Position numbers and translations under genes: made by a program
The notes under the pieces: generated by a model
The model's database searches: none
What the model was told of the DNA's origin: nothing
Seen by the model: only the letters and a program-made list of their open reading frames with translations
Assembly (NCBI GenBank): GCA_016285265.1
Contig: JAEEQL010000002.1
Location: 1-62,026, forward strand
Length of the DNA stretch: 62,026 nucleotides
DNA from: Lachnospiraceae bacterium
GTDB lineage: Bacteria > Bacillota > Clostridia > Lachnospirales > Lachnospiraceae
Reading direction: 5' to 3'
Shown here: one piece after another, positions 38,385-46,448 of the stretch
Layout: each line of letters starts with the position of its first letter
How positions within the stretch are numbered: the first letter of the stretch is position 1

Positions 38385-39440
38385 TCAGCACATCTTGTCG
38401 AGTGCGGTGGGATCGTTGCTGACCCACATAGCATCTTCCTTGGAGATCCTTCCGCGTCCTACGAGGGAAGCAAGGTCGTCGTTGAGAAGGTGCATTCCTG
38501 AGTTGCGTCCTGCCTGAATGAGCGAAGGGATCTGGATGGTCTTCTTATCACGGATGAGGTTTCCGATAGCGGGAGTACCGAGCATGATCTCGGTAGCAAC
38601 CACACGGCCGTCCATATCTGCGGTAGGAACGAGAGTCTGGGTGATGACACCTCTGATGACGTTGGAGAACTGGGTTCTGATCTGATCCTGTCCGTCGAGA
38701 GGAGTTGCGTCGATGATTCTTTCTACGGTCTGTGCGGCACTCGTTGTATGGAGTGTCGAAAGGACGAGGTGTCCGGTCTCTGCTGCGGTGATTGCTGCGG
38801 AGATGGTCTCATAGTCACGCATTTCTCCTACGAGGATGATATCGGGATCTTCACGGAGTGCGGAACGGAGTGCCGTTGCGAAAGTGGGAACGTCCTTTCC
38901 GACTTCTCTCTGGTGGATCATTGCCTTATCGTGGGGATATACGTACTCGATGGGGTCTTCGATGGTGATGACGTGTCTTGAAGTGGTCCTGTTGATGTAA
39001 TCGACCATGGATGCAAGGGTGGTTGATTTACCCGAACCGGTAGGTCCGGTTACGAGAACAAGTCCTCTGGGCATTTCTGCAAGGTCCTTACATACGGGAG
39101 GAAGAAGGAGCTCTTCAAAGGAAGGAACAGTCTGATTAAGAATACGGATACTTGCCGCAAGGTTATTTCTCTGGTGATAGATATTGGCTCTGATTCTGGT
39201 TCCGTCCCAGAGCATAACACCGGCATCAAGGTCCATGCCGCCGGATACTCTCTCGATCTGATCCTGCTCAAGGAATGAGTAGATCATGTTTCTGGATTCT
39301 TCTGCTGAAGGAGCGGGCTCGAGGATCTTGAGTTCGCCGTATCTTCTGATCGCTACATTTGTTCCTACGGTGATGTGGATGTCGGAGCAGTTATTGGACT
39401 TGGCATATTCCATCAGCTCTCTGAAATCATTGTGAATCAT
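38385..39440 (-). CDS. pilT: PilT-family type IV pilus retraction ATPase
   Basis: GLVLVTGPTGSGKSTTLASMVDYIN; AIRRYGEL; STLHTTSAAQTVERIID. Confidence 0.94.
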   Translation of the reverse strand: MIHNDFRELMEYAKSNNCSDIHITVGTNVAIRRYGELKILEPAPSAEESRNMIYSFLEQDQIERVSGGMDLDAGVMLWDGTRIRANIYHQRNNLAASIRILNQTVPSFEELLLPPVCKDLAEMPRGLVLVTGPTGSGKSTTLASMVDYINRTTSRHVITIEDPIEYVYPHDKAMIHQREVGKDVPTFATALRSALREDPDIILVGEMRDYETISAAITAAETGHLVLSTLHTTSAAQTVERIIDATPLDGQDQIRTQFSNVIRGVITQTLVPTADMDGRVVATEIMLGTPAIGNLIRDKKTIQIPSLIQAGRNSGMHLLNDDLASLVGRGRISKEDAMWVSNDPTALDKMC

Positions 39441-39602
39441 GAATGTAATCCTCCCCTTACATTTCTTACTTCAAAACGACGTTGGACGATGTACCCGACT
39501 TGATGTATCATATTTGAAGTGTGATTATTAAGTGCCGTTAAGCACGGGATTTTATGCACAATTTGTATTATAACAGAACAATTCCGCGGTGACTATCAAA
39601 AT

Positions 39603-40778
39603 ATGAAAGAAATATATCTGGATAACTCAGCAACCACAAAGGCTTTTCCCGATGTCATTGACCTGATCGCCAAGGTCATGGGAGAGGACTACGGAAACCC
39701 TTCGAGCATGCATCACATGGGTGTTACGGCGGAGGGACGCCTCAAGGAGAGCACGAAGATTCTTTCGGGGATCCTCGGCTGCAGCGAAAAGAACATCTAT
39801 TACACCTCCGGAGGTACGGAGTCTGACAATATCGCGATCCTGGGCGCTGCCAAGGCGCTGGAGAGAAGGGGAAAGCATATCATCACTACGAAGATAGAGC
39901 ACCCGGCCGTTCTGAATACGGTGAAACATCTGGAGGATGAGGGTTTCGAGATCACATATCTCGGGACGGACGAAAGCGGACGGATATCGCTTGACGAGCT
40001 CGGATCGGCCCTTACCCCCGGAACGATACTTGTTTCGATGATGCATACCAATAACGAGATCGGATCCGTGCAGCCCATAGCCGAGGCCGGCATCCTGATA
40101 AAGGAAAAATGTCCCGAATGCCTTTTCCATGTCGATGCCGTTCAGGGCTTCGGAAAGGCACATATTAATCCGGGAAGGATGAAGATAGATCTTCTCAGTG
40201 CAAGCTCGCACAAGATCCACGGACCCAAGGGCTGCGGTCTTCTTTATATCGGTGACGGCGTAAGGATCGTTTCACCCGTTTACGGAGGCGGACAGCAGAA
40301 GGGCATAAGGTCCGGCACGGAAAATGTTCCGGGAATATCCGGAATGGCACTTGCCGCGAAGATGCTCTATGAAAAGCTGGACGAGGATACAGCCTCTCTT
40401 TATGAGCTGAAAAAGTACTTTATCGAAAATGCACTTAAGATAGACGGAGTCAGCATAAACGGACTTACCGGGGAAGGCGCGGAGGGCGCTGCCGGAACGG
40501 CACCCCACATCATTTCCGTTTCGGTCAGGGACGTAAGAGCGGAGGTCCTGCTCCATTCCCTCGAGGATAAGGGAATATATGTTTCCGCGGGAAGCGCATG
40601 CTCAACTCATAAGAGAGCGCCGTCCGCAACTCTTACATCGATAGGTCTGGATAAGGGGCTTCTCGAATCGACGATAAGGATCTCGATGTCAGTGCTCACC
40701 ACGCGTGAAGAGATAGATGAGACGCTGAAGGCTCTGGGCGAGATCGTGCCCATGCTCAGAAGATTTACCAGAAAATAG
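39603..40778 (+). CDS. Cysteine desulfurase (NifS/IscS-like)
   Basis: YLDNSATTKAFPDV; HVDAVQGFGK; SASSHKIHGPKGCGLLY; SAGSACST. Confidence 0.95.
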   Translation: MKEIYLDNSATTKAFPDVIDLIAKVMGEDYGNPSSMHHMGVTAEGRLKESTKILSGILGCSEKNIYYTSGGTESDNIAILGAAKALERRGKHIITTKIEHPAVLNTVKHLEDEGFEITYLGTDESGRISLDELGSALTPGTILVSMMHTNNEIGSVQPIAEAGILIKEKCPECLFHVDAVQGFGKAHINPGRMKIDLLSASSHKIHGPKGCGLLYIGDGVRIVSPVYGGGQQKGIRSGTENVPGISGMALAAKMLYEKLDEDTASLYELKKYFIENALKIDGVSINGLTGEGAEGAAGTAPHIISVSVRDVRAEVLLHSLEDKGIYVSAGSACSTHKRAPSATLTSIGLDKGLLESTIRISMSVLTTREEIDETLKALGEIVPMLRRFTRK

Positions 40779-40896
40779 CCTTAGAACACTCCGGAACTTA
40801 TAGCAAAAAATAAGAAGTAAGAAAGCAAAATATCGAGATACTTGTAAATTTGCCCATGATATAATCGTTGAAAACCGATCAAACGGAGGACCGGAT

Positions 40897-42111
40897 ATGA
40901 GCAATTATGAGCACAGAAAAGCAACACAGCGTATCAAGTTCACGGATGCAAACGGACAGCCCGCATCCGGCAAGGACGTTCATGTAAAACTTGTAAATCA
41001 CAAATTCCTCTTCGGATGCGGAGCAAGTGATTTCGTTCCTCCCGAGGAACTTACCGAGGAAGAGAGAGCAAAGCTTCCCATTTCGGCAGAGCAGCAGGCT
41101 GTTGCCAACGAGATCAACCGCAAATGGCTGGATCTCAACAATTACGGCACCATGCATTTTTACTGGGGAATGTACGAACCCGTTGAGGGTCAGCCCAAAT
41201 ATGACCAGTATATGCGCACAGCAAAGTATCTTACTTCCAAGGGTGTAACCCTTAAGGGCCACCCTCTCTGCTGGCACACCGTATGTGCGGACTGGCTTAT
41301 GAAGTATGACAATGCGACCATCCTTCAGAAGCAGCTCGACCGCATCAACCGCGATGTCACCGCATTCAAGGGCGTCATCGATTACTGGGATGTCATCAAC
41401 GAAGTTGTTATCATGCAGGTTTATGACAGATATGACAATGCGGTCACCAGGATCTGCAAGGATCTCGGAAGGGTAAAGCTCGTAAAGGAAGTATTCGATG
41501 CCGCAAAAGCAGCAAATCCCGATGCTACACTTCTTATCAACGATTTCAATCTTTCCGAAAGCTACCGCATACTGATCGACGGACTTCTGAATGCCGGCGT
41601 TCCCATCTCTGCGATCGGAATACAGACCCATCAGCATCAGGGCTACATGGGAAAAGAAAAACTTATGGATATCCTCGACAGATATTCATTCTTCGGACTT
41701 CCCCTTCACTTTACCGAGAACACCTTCGTATCAGGACATCTTATGCCTCCGGAGATCGTTGACCTCAACGATTATGTGATTGATGAGTGGCCCACAACTC
41801 CCGAGGGTGAGGAGAGACAGTGCAGGGAATGGAAAGAGTTCTATGAGACTCTCTTTGCTCATCCCTCTGTAGAGGCAATCACCGGTTGGGATTTCACCGA
41901 CGGAGCATGGCTCGGAGCACCCAGCGGACTTCTTAGAAAAGACGGAACCGCCAAGCCCGCATACAACGAGCTGAAGAGACTTGTTAAGGAAGAGTGGACC
42001 ACCGACTATACCGTTCACACCGATACTGAGGGCTTTGCAGAGGTTACCGGATTCAAGGGTGAGTACGAAGCAACCGTAGACGGAAACACTCAGAAGTTTA
42101 CACTCGGATAA
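40897..42111 (+). CDS. Glycoside hydrolase family 10 (endo-1,4-beta-xylanase-like), apparently cytoplasmic
   Basis: LKGHPLCWHT; DYWDVINEVV; IGIQTHQHQGYMG; LHFTENTF; no signal peptide. Confidence 0.93.
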   Translation: MSNYEHRKATQRIKFTDANGQPASGKDVHVKLVNHKFLFGCGASDFVPPEELTEEERAKLPISAEQQAVANEINRKWLDLNNYGTMHFYWGMYEPVEGQPKYDQYMRTAKYLTSKGVTLKGHPLCWHTVCADWLMKYDNATILQKQLDRINRDVTAFKGVIDYWDVINEVVIMQVYDRYDNAVTRICKDLGRVKLVKEVFDAAKAANPDATLLINDFNLSESYRILIDGLLNAGVPISAIGIQTHQHQGYMGKEKLMDILDRYSFFGLPLHFTENTFVSGHLMPPEIVDLNDYVIDEWPTTPEGEERQCREWKEFYETLFAHPSVEAITGWDFTDGAWLGAPSGLLRKDGTAKPAYNELKRLVKEEWTTDYTVHTDTEGFAEVTGFKGEYEATVDGNTQKFTLG

Positions 42112-42130
42112 ACACGTTACAACAAAAAGA

Positions 42131-42164
42131 AAACGTAAGCGGCAAAAGCTGCTTACGTTTTTTT
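42131..42164 (+). terminator. Rho-independent terminator after GH10
   Basis: AAACGTAAGC ... GCTTACGTTT then TTTT. Confidence 0.9.
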
Positions 42165-42205
42165 ATGTTCTGTTTGCCTGTAGCCTGTGATGCCCGGATC
42201 TTCGC

Positions 42206-43558
42206 TCACCTTTCCGCGGACATTATCTCCTCGGTAAGTATTCCCGAGAGCTTAAGGTCGACCGCATCGCCGGGTGACAGACTCAGATCTGACACCGCTG
42301 TCATAATATAGTCGGGCGTGTGTCCGATCATGTATTTCTTTCCGAAGATGACCTGCTGCTCCTCGATAAGAACCTTTTCGGTCCTTCCGATGTGGCGCTT
42401 CATATATTCGCGAGTCATCTCTATCTGGGTATCGATGAGCTTTGCGCTTCTTTCGGTCTTTACCTCTTCGGATACCTTGTCGGACATCTGAGCCGCCTTG
42501 GTATTCTTTCTCGGAGAGAACTTGAATATGTGCATATCCGCAAAACCGACCTTCTTTACAAAGGCGAGAGTCTCTTCGAATTCCTCGTCCGTCTCTCCGG
42601 GAAAGCCTGCAATGACATCCGTGGTTATCGCCGGATCGTCGAAATATTTCCGTAAGCAGAGAACGCTCCGGTAATACTCGTCCGTGGTATAGTGCCTGTT
42701 CATTCTCTTCAGTGTCGCATCGCATCCGCTCTGAAGGGACAGATGGAAGTGCGGGCAGAGGTTCTTAAGCTTTGAAAGGCGCTCGGCATTTTCCTCTGTG
42801 ATGATCCTGGGCTCGACGGAGCTTAAGCGGATCCTTTCGAGACCGGGGATCTTCGCAATCTCCTCGACAAGGTCTATGAGTTTGCTCTTTCCGCCGTAAT
42901 CCCCCGATGTGCTTCCGTTTTCATCAAGGTCGATACCGTAGGATCCGACATGGATTCCGGTAAGGACTATCTCGGAGCAGCCCTTTTCTATGAGGCCGCG
43001 GATCTCTTCACATATGTCTTCCTTTGCGCGGGAGCGCACCCTTCCTCTTGCAAGGGGGATAGCGCAGTAGGTGCAGAACTGGTTGCAGCCGTCCTGGATC
43101 TTGACGAAGGTGCGGACACGGTCGGTTAAACTGCTTAAGGTCATATCCTCATAGGAGGAGGGGACGCCGAGGTCATCCATTACGATCTTCTTTTTGCTGC
43201 GGCCGGCGGCGTAGTCCTCGATGATGGGGATAAGCTCGGCCTTATGGTTGTTGCCGATGCATATGTCAACGAGCGGATCCTTCAAAAGTGCGTCGCTTCC
43301 GGTCTGTACATAGCAGCCGACCGCAACTACGATGGAGTCCGGGTTCAGCTTCTTGGCACGGTGGAGCATCTGCCTGCTCTTCCTGTCGGCGATATTTGTT
43401 ACCGTGCATGTATTGATGACATATACGTCCGAAATCTGTGAAAACTGCACAATTTCATAACCTGCTGATTGTGCATTTTGAAGCATTATTTCGGTTTCGT
43501 ATGCATTCACCTTACAACCGAGGTTGTGGAATGCTATAGTTTTGGGCATTTTTCTCAT
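42206..43558 (-). CDS. mtaB: tRNA t6A37 methylthiotransferase (radical SAM MTTase)
   Basis: HNLGCKVNAYETE; VINTCTVTNIADRKSRQML; CNQFCTYCAIPLARGRVRSR. Confidence 0.95.
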   Translation of the reverse strand: MRKMPKTIAFHNLGCKVNAYETEIMLQNAQSAGYEIVQFSQISDVYVINTCTVTNIADRKSRQMLHRAKKLNPDSIVVAVGCYVQTGSDALLKDPLVDICIGNNHKAELIPIIEDYAAGRSKKKIVMDDLGVPSSYEDMTLSSLTDRVRTFVKIQDGCNQFCTYCAIPLARGRVRSRAKEDICEEIRGLIEKGCSEIVLTGIHVGSYGIDLDENGSTSGDYGGKSKLIDLVEEIAKIPGLERIRLSSVEPRIITEENAERLSKLKNLCPHFHLSLQSGCDATLKRMNRHYTTDEYYRSVLCLRKYFDDPAITTDVIAGFPGETDEEFEETLAFVKKVGFADMHIFKFSPRKNTKAAQMSDKVSEEVKTERSAKLIDTQIEMTREYMKRHIGRTEKVLIEEQQVIFGKKYMIGHTPDYIMTAVSDLSLSPGDAVDLKLSGILTEEIMSAER

Positions 43559-43592
43559 AAAAGTTTGGTTCTCTTTAAGGCTCCGCCAGTCT

Positions 43593-43621
43593 TGACAATT
43601 CTTTAACAGTCAATTACTATT
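43593..43621 (+). promoter_or_regulatory. Promoter TTGACA-N17-TACTAT upstream of HPr-like gene
   Basis: Consensus -35 and 17-bp spacer; CCTCG-N6-CGAGG inverted repeat (43623-43638) overlaps the predicted TSS. Confidence 0.7.
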
Positions 43622-43676
43622 ACCTCGTAGCAACGAGGAAAAGAAAAAATATCAGAGAAATAAGGAGGTAACTCAA

Positions 43677-43907
43677 ATGAAAACAGTAAAGATTTCTCTT
43701 AATTCTATTGACAAGGTAAAGAGTTTTGTAAATGACATCACCAAGTTCGAATATGATTTCGATCTTGTATCCGGAAGATACGTAATCGACGCTAAGTCCA
43801 TCATGGGTATCTTCAGCCTCGATCTTTCCAAGCCCATCGACCTCAACATCCACACCGAGGGCGGAGCTGATGATGTTCTCGAGGTTCTTAAGCAGTATCA
43901 GGTATAA
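43677..43907 (+). CDS. HPr-like protein with degenerate active-site loop (no His15)
   Basis: IDAKSIMGIFSLDL matches the HPr Ser46 region; segment before it (NSIDKVKSFVNDITKF) has no catalytic His and appears about 2 residues shorter. Confidence 0.85.
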   Translation: MKTVKISLNSIDKVKSFVNDITKFEYDFDLVSGRYVIDAKSIMGIFSLDLSKPIDLNIHTEGGADDVLEVLKQYQV

Positions 43908-43924
43908 TTATCCCCGTTGCTTCA

Positions 43925-43958
43925 AAGACCGAAGGATGATCCCTTCGGTCTTTTTTTT
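43925..43958 (+). terminator. Terminator after HPr-like gene
   Basis: GACCGAAGG-N6-CCTTCGGTC followed by eight T. Confidence 0.93.
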
Positions 43959-45189
43959 ATTTTCCTATCACGATGATCTCGTCGGTCTCATAAGCCTTTG
44001 CCAGCAGGCCTTCAATGATGTCGTCCAGCTTGTGCTCGTGCTTCTGGATCACGGTCCTGCTCGGGTTGGTGACGGGGTGCTTGGCCACGAATATGGTACA
44101 GCAGTCCTCGTAAGGAAGGATGGAGGTTTCGTAGGTTCCGATCTTCTCGGATATCTCGACGATCTCCTGCTTATCGAACGCGATGAGGGGCCTGAGGACC
44201 GGAAGGGTGCATACCTCGTTGGTGGAAACGAGGGAGGCGAAGGTCTGTGATGCGACCTGGCCGACGCTCTCGCCGGTAACGAGCCCGTGGCATCCGTTCT
44301 CATAGGCGAGATGCTCTGCGATCCTCATCATGTATCTGCGCATTATTATGGTCAGCTCGTCATGCGGGCAGTTCTCATAGATGGCAAGCTGGATATCGGT
44401 AAAGTTGATGACGTGGAGATTGATGGGGCCCGTGTATGCGGAGATGATCTTCGCAAGGTCCACGACCTTCTGCTTTGCCCTTTCGGAGGTATAGGGAGGT
44501 GCGTTGAAATAGACCGCATCGAGCGATACACCGCGCTTGGAGATCATATAGCCCGCAACGGGGGAATCGATTCCTCCGGAAAGAAGGAGCATTCCTTTTC
44601 CGTTTGTTCCCACGGGCATTCCGCCGGGTCCGGGAATTGACTCGGAGTAGATGTATGTCTTGTCGCGAAGCTCCACATTAAGGAAGATATCGGGCTTTCT
44701 TACATCGACCTTAAGTGAGGGGAATGCATCAAGGATGGCTTCTCCGAGGTCTGCCGCAACCTCCATGGAATCGAGGGGATATCCCTTGTTGCCTCTTCTG
44801 CAGACGACCTTGAAGGTCCTGTCCGTATCGCCGTACATATCGCCCCAGTATTTAACGGACTGTTCGCGGAGCTGCTCCTGGCCTTCGGTCTTGTACACGA
44901 TGACCGGGCAGATGTAGACGATCCCGAAGATGTGCTTAAGCTTTTCGACAACCTCGTCGAAATCAAAGGAAGCCCCGTTTTTGTCTTCGGAGCACTCAAG
45001 GTAGATCCTTCCGGGCGTTTTCCTTGTGAGGAATCTGCCGGAAATGGTCTTCATTGCGGCGTTTATGTGAGCGACAAGGGCGTCCTCGAAAAGATACCTG
45101 TTATTGCCCTTGATGCCTATTTCCGCGTACTTGATCAAAAATGTGTTGAATATCTGTTTGTTCATGTCCGACATTACATACTGGTACAA
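43957..45189 (-). CDS. thiI: tRNA uracil 4-sulfurtransferase
   Basis: LIKYAEIGIKGNNRYLFE; GKGMLLLSGGIDSPVAGYMISKRG; start may be internal (ATG at 45174 or 45165). Confidence 0.94.
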   Translation of the reverse strand: MYQYVMSDMNKQIFNTFLIKYAEIGIKGNNRYLFEDALVAHINAAMKTISGRFLTRKTPGRIYLECSEDKNGASFDFDEVVEKLKHIFGIVYICPVIVYKTEGQEQLREQSVKYWGDMYGDTDRTFKVVCRRGNKGYPLDSMEVAADLGEAILDAFPSLKVDVRKPDIFLNVELRDKTYIYSESIPGPGGMPVGTNGKGMLLLSGGIDSPVAGYMISKRGVSLDAVYFNAPPYTSERAKQKVVDLAKIISAYTGPINLHVINFTDIQLAIYENCPHDELTIIMRRYMMRIAEHLAYENGCHGLVTGESVGQVASQTFASLVSTNEVCTLPVLRPLIAFDKQEIVEISEKIGTYETSILPYEDCCTIFVAKHPVTNPSRTVIQKHEHKLDDIIEGLLAKAYETDEIIVIGK

Positions 45190-45212
45190 GATAAAGATTG
45201 CCGATACACCCG

Positions 45213-45272
45213 ACTAATGAACGCAAAATACGAAATTATAAGTGTATCTATTAGTTAATTGCGTTCATTAGT
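45213..45272. promoter_or_regulatory. 14-bp perfect inverted repeat ACTAATGAACGCAA-N32-TTGCGTTCATTAGT
   Basis: Arms 45213-45226 and 45259-45272 in the thiI/ireB divergent intergenic region. Confidence 0.6.
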
Positions 45273-45400
45273 ATAACACAGTTTTGCCGATTCACATTAA
45301 GAAAAAGCGTGTTTCATGCGGGCGACATAACTTGAAAAGTATACATGGATGCGGTAAAATCCAAAGAGGTATATATTTGAGGGATACGGGAGGTGATCTG

Positions 45401-45664
45401 ATGGCAAAAGAAATTTCCGAAACACAGTTTTTTGAGGTGCCCACCGATGATTCGGGGGCTGCTTCCGTTCTTGAGGAAGTATACGAGGCGCTTCAGGAAA
45501 AGGGCTATAATCCCGTCAATCAGATCGTCGGATATATCATGAGCGGAGACCCCACATACATCACCAGCCACAAGGGCGCAAGATCCCTTATCATGAAGGC
45601 GGAGCGTGATGAACTGGTCGAAGAGCTGCTTCTTGAATACATTGCCAGCAAGGGCTGGAACTGA
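45401..45664 (+). CDS. ireB: IreB-family regulatory phosphoprotein
   Basis: [38 protein letters not shown]. Confidence 0.95.
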   Translation: MAKEISETQFFEVPTDDSGAASVLEEVYEALQEKGYNPVNQIVGYIMSGDPTYITSHKGARSLIMKAERDELVEELLLEYIASKGWN

Positions 45665-45673
45665 TATTTGGTA

Positions 45674-46117
45674 ATGGAAAAAGAAAGAAAAAGATTAATG
45701 GGTCTTGATTTCGGGTCGAAGACGGTAGGTGTTGCGGTCAGCGACCCGCTTTTTCTTGCAGCGGAGCCTGTTGAGATAATACGCAGGGAACAGGCGAACA
45801 AGCTGCGCAGGACCTATGCCCGCATCGAGGAACTCGTCGTGCAGTACGATATCGGGACGATAGTGATCGGAAAACCCCTTATGCCGTCCGGGGACGAGGG
45901 TGAAAGGGTCAGGCTTACGGAAGAATTTGCCGAAGCCGTAAAAAGAAGAACGGGACTTCCCGTTATCATGGAGGACGAAAGGCTCACCACGGTCGAGGCG
46001 GATGAGATCATGGATGAAGCCGGTGTCGCCAAAAAGGACCACAAGAAATATGTTGATATGATAGCCGCACAACTCATACTGCAGAGCTATATGAACAGGG
46101 AAACATATGAACACTGA
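45674..46117 (+). CDS. ruvX: RuvX/YqgF Holliday junction resolvase-like
   Basis: MGLDFGSKTVGVAVSDPL; DERLTTVEADEIM; HKKYVDMIAAQLILQSYM. Confidence 0.95.
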   Translation: MEKERKRLMGLDFGSKTVGVAVSDPLFLAAEPVEIIRREQANKLRRTYARIEELVVQYDIGTIVIGKPLMPSGDEGERVRLTEEFAEAVKRRTGLPVIMEDERLTTVEADEIMDEAGVAKKDHKKYVDMIAAQLILQSYMNRETYEH

Positions 46118-46397
46118 AGAAAACGAAAAGAAACTTGAAAAGATAATCTTTAAACCCGAAGGAGCGGATCCCGTTGAATTCTTCGTACTCGAGCAGACAA
46201 GGCTGGGCGGACATGACTACATCCTTGTCACCGATTTCGAGGAAGGCGACGGAGAAGCTCTTATCCTCAAGGACATCTCCGAAGAGGGCGAAGAGGAGAG
46301 CAGATACGTGATCGTATCTGACGACGACGAGCTCGATGCCCTGGCACCTGTCTTTGAGGACCTTCTCGATGATGTCTCACTTGAGCGTGAGGACTGA
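46107..46397 (+). CDS. DUF1292-family protein
   Basis: Acidic short protein; VEFFVLEQTRLGGHDYILVTDFEEGDGEALILKD; located between ruvX and rnj. Confidence 0.85.
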   Translation: MNTEENEKKLEKIIFKPEGADPVEFFVLEQTRLGGHDYILVTDFEEGDGEALILKDISEEGEEESRYVIVSDDDELDALAPVFEDLLDDVSLERED

Positions 46398-46415
46398 GAA
46401 AGCGCCGGGCAGGGT

Positions 46416-46437
46416 TTTCTTTTCATATGAAAAGAAA
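46416..46437 (+). promoter_or_regulatory. 22-bp perfect palindrome TTTCTTTTCATATGAAAAGAAA in RNase J leader
   Basis: Ends 11 nt before the TTG start; right arm runs into AAGAAAGGA. Confidence 0.55.
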
Positions 46438-46448
46438 GGACAATATAT

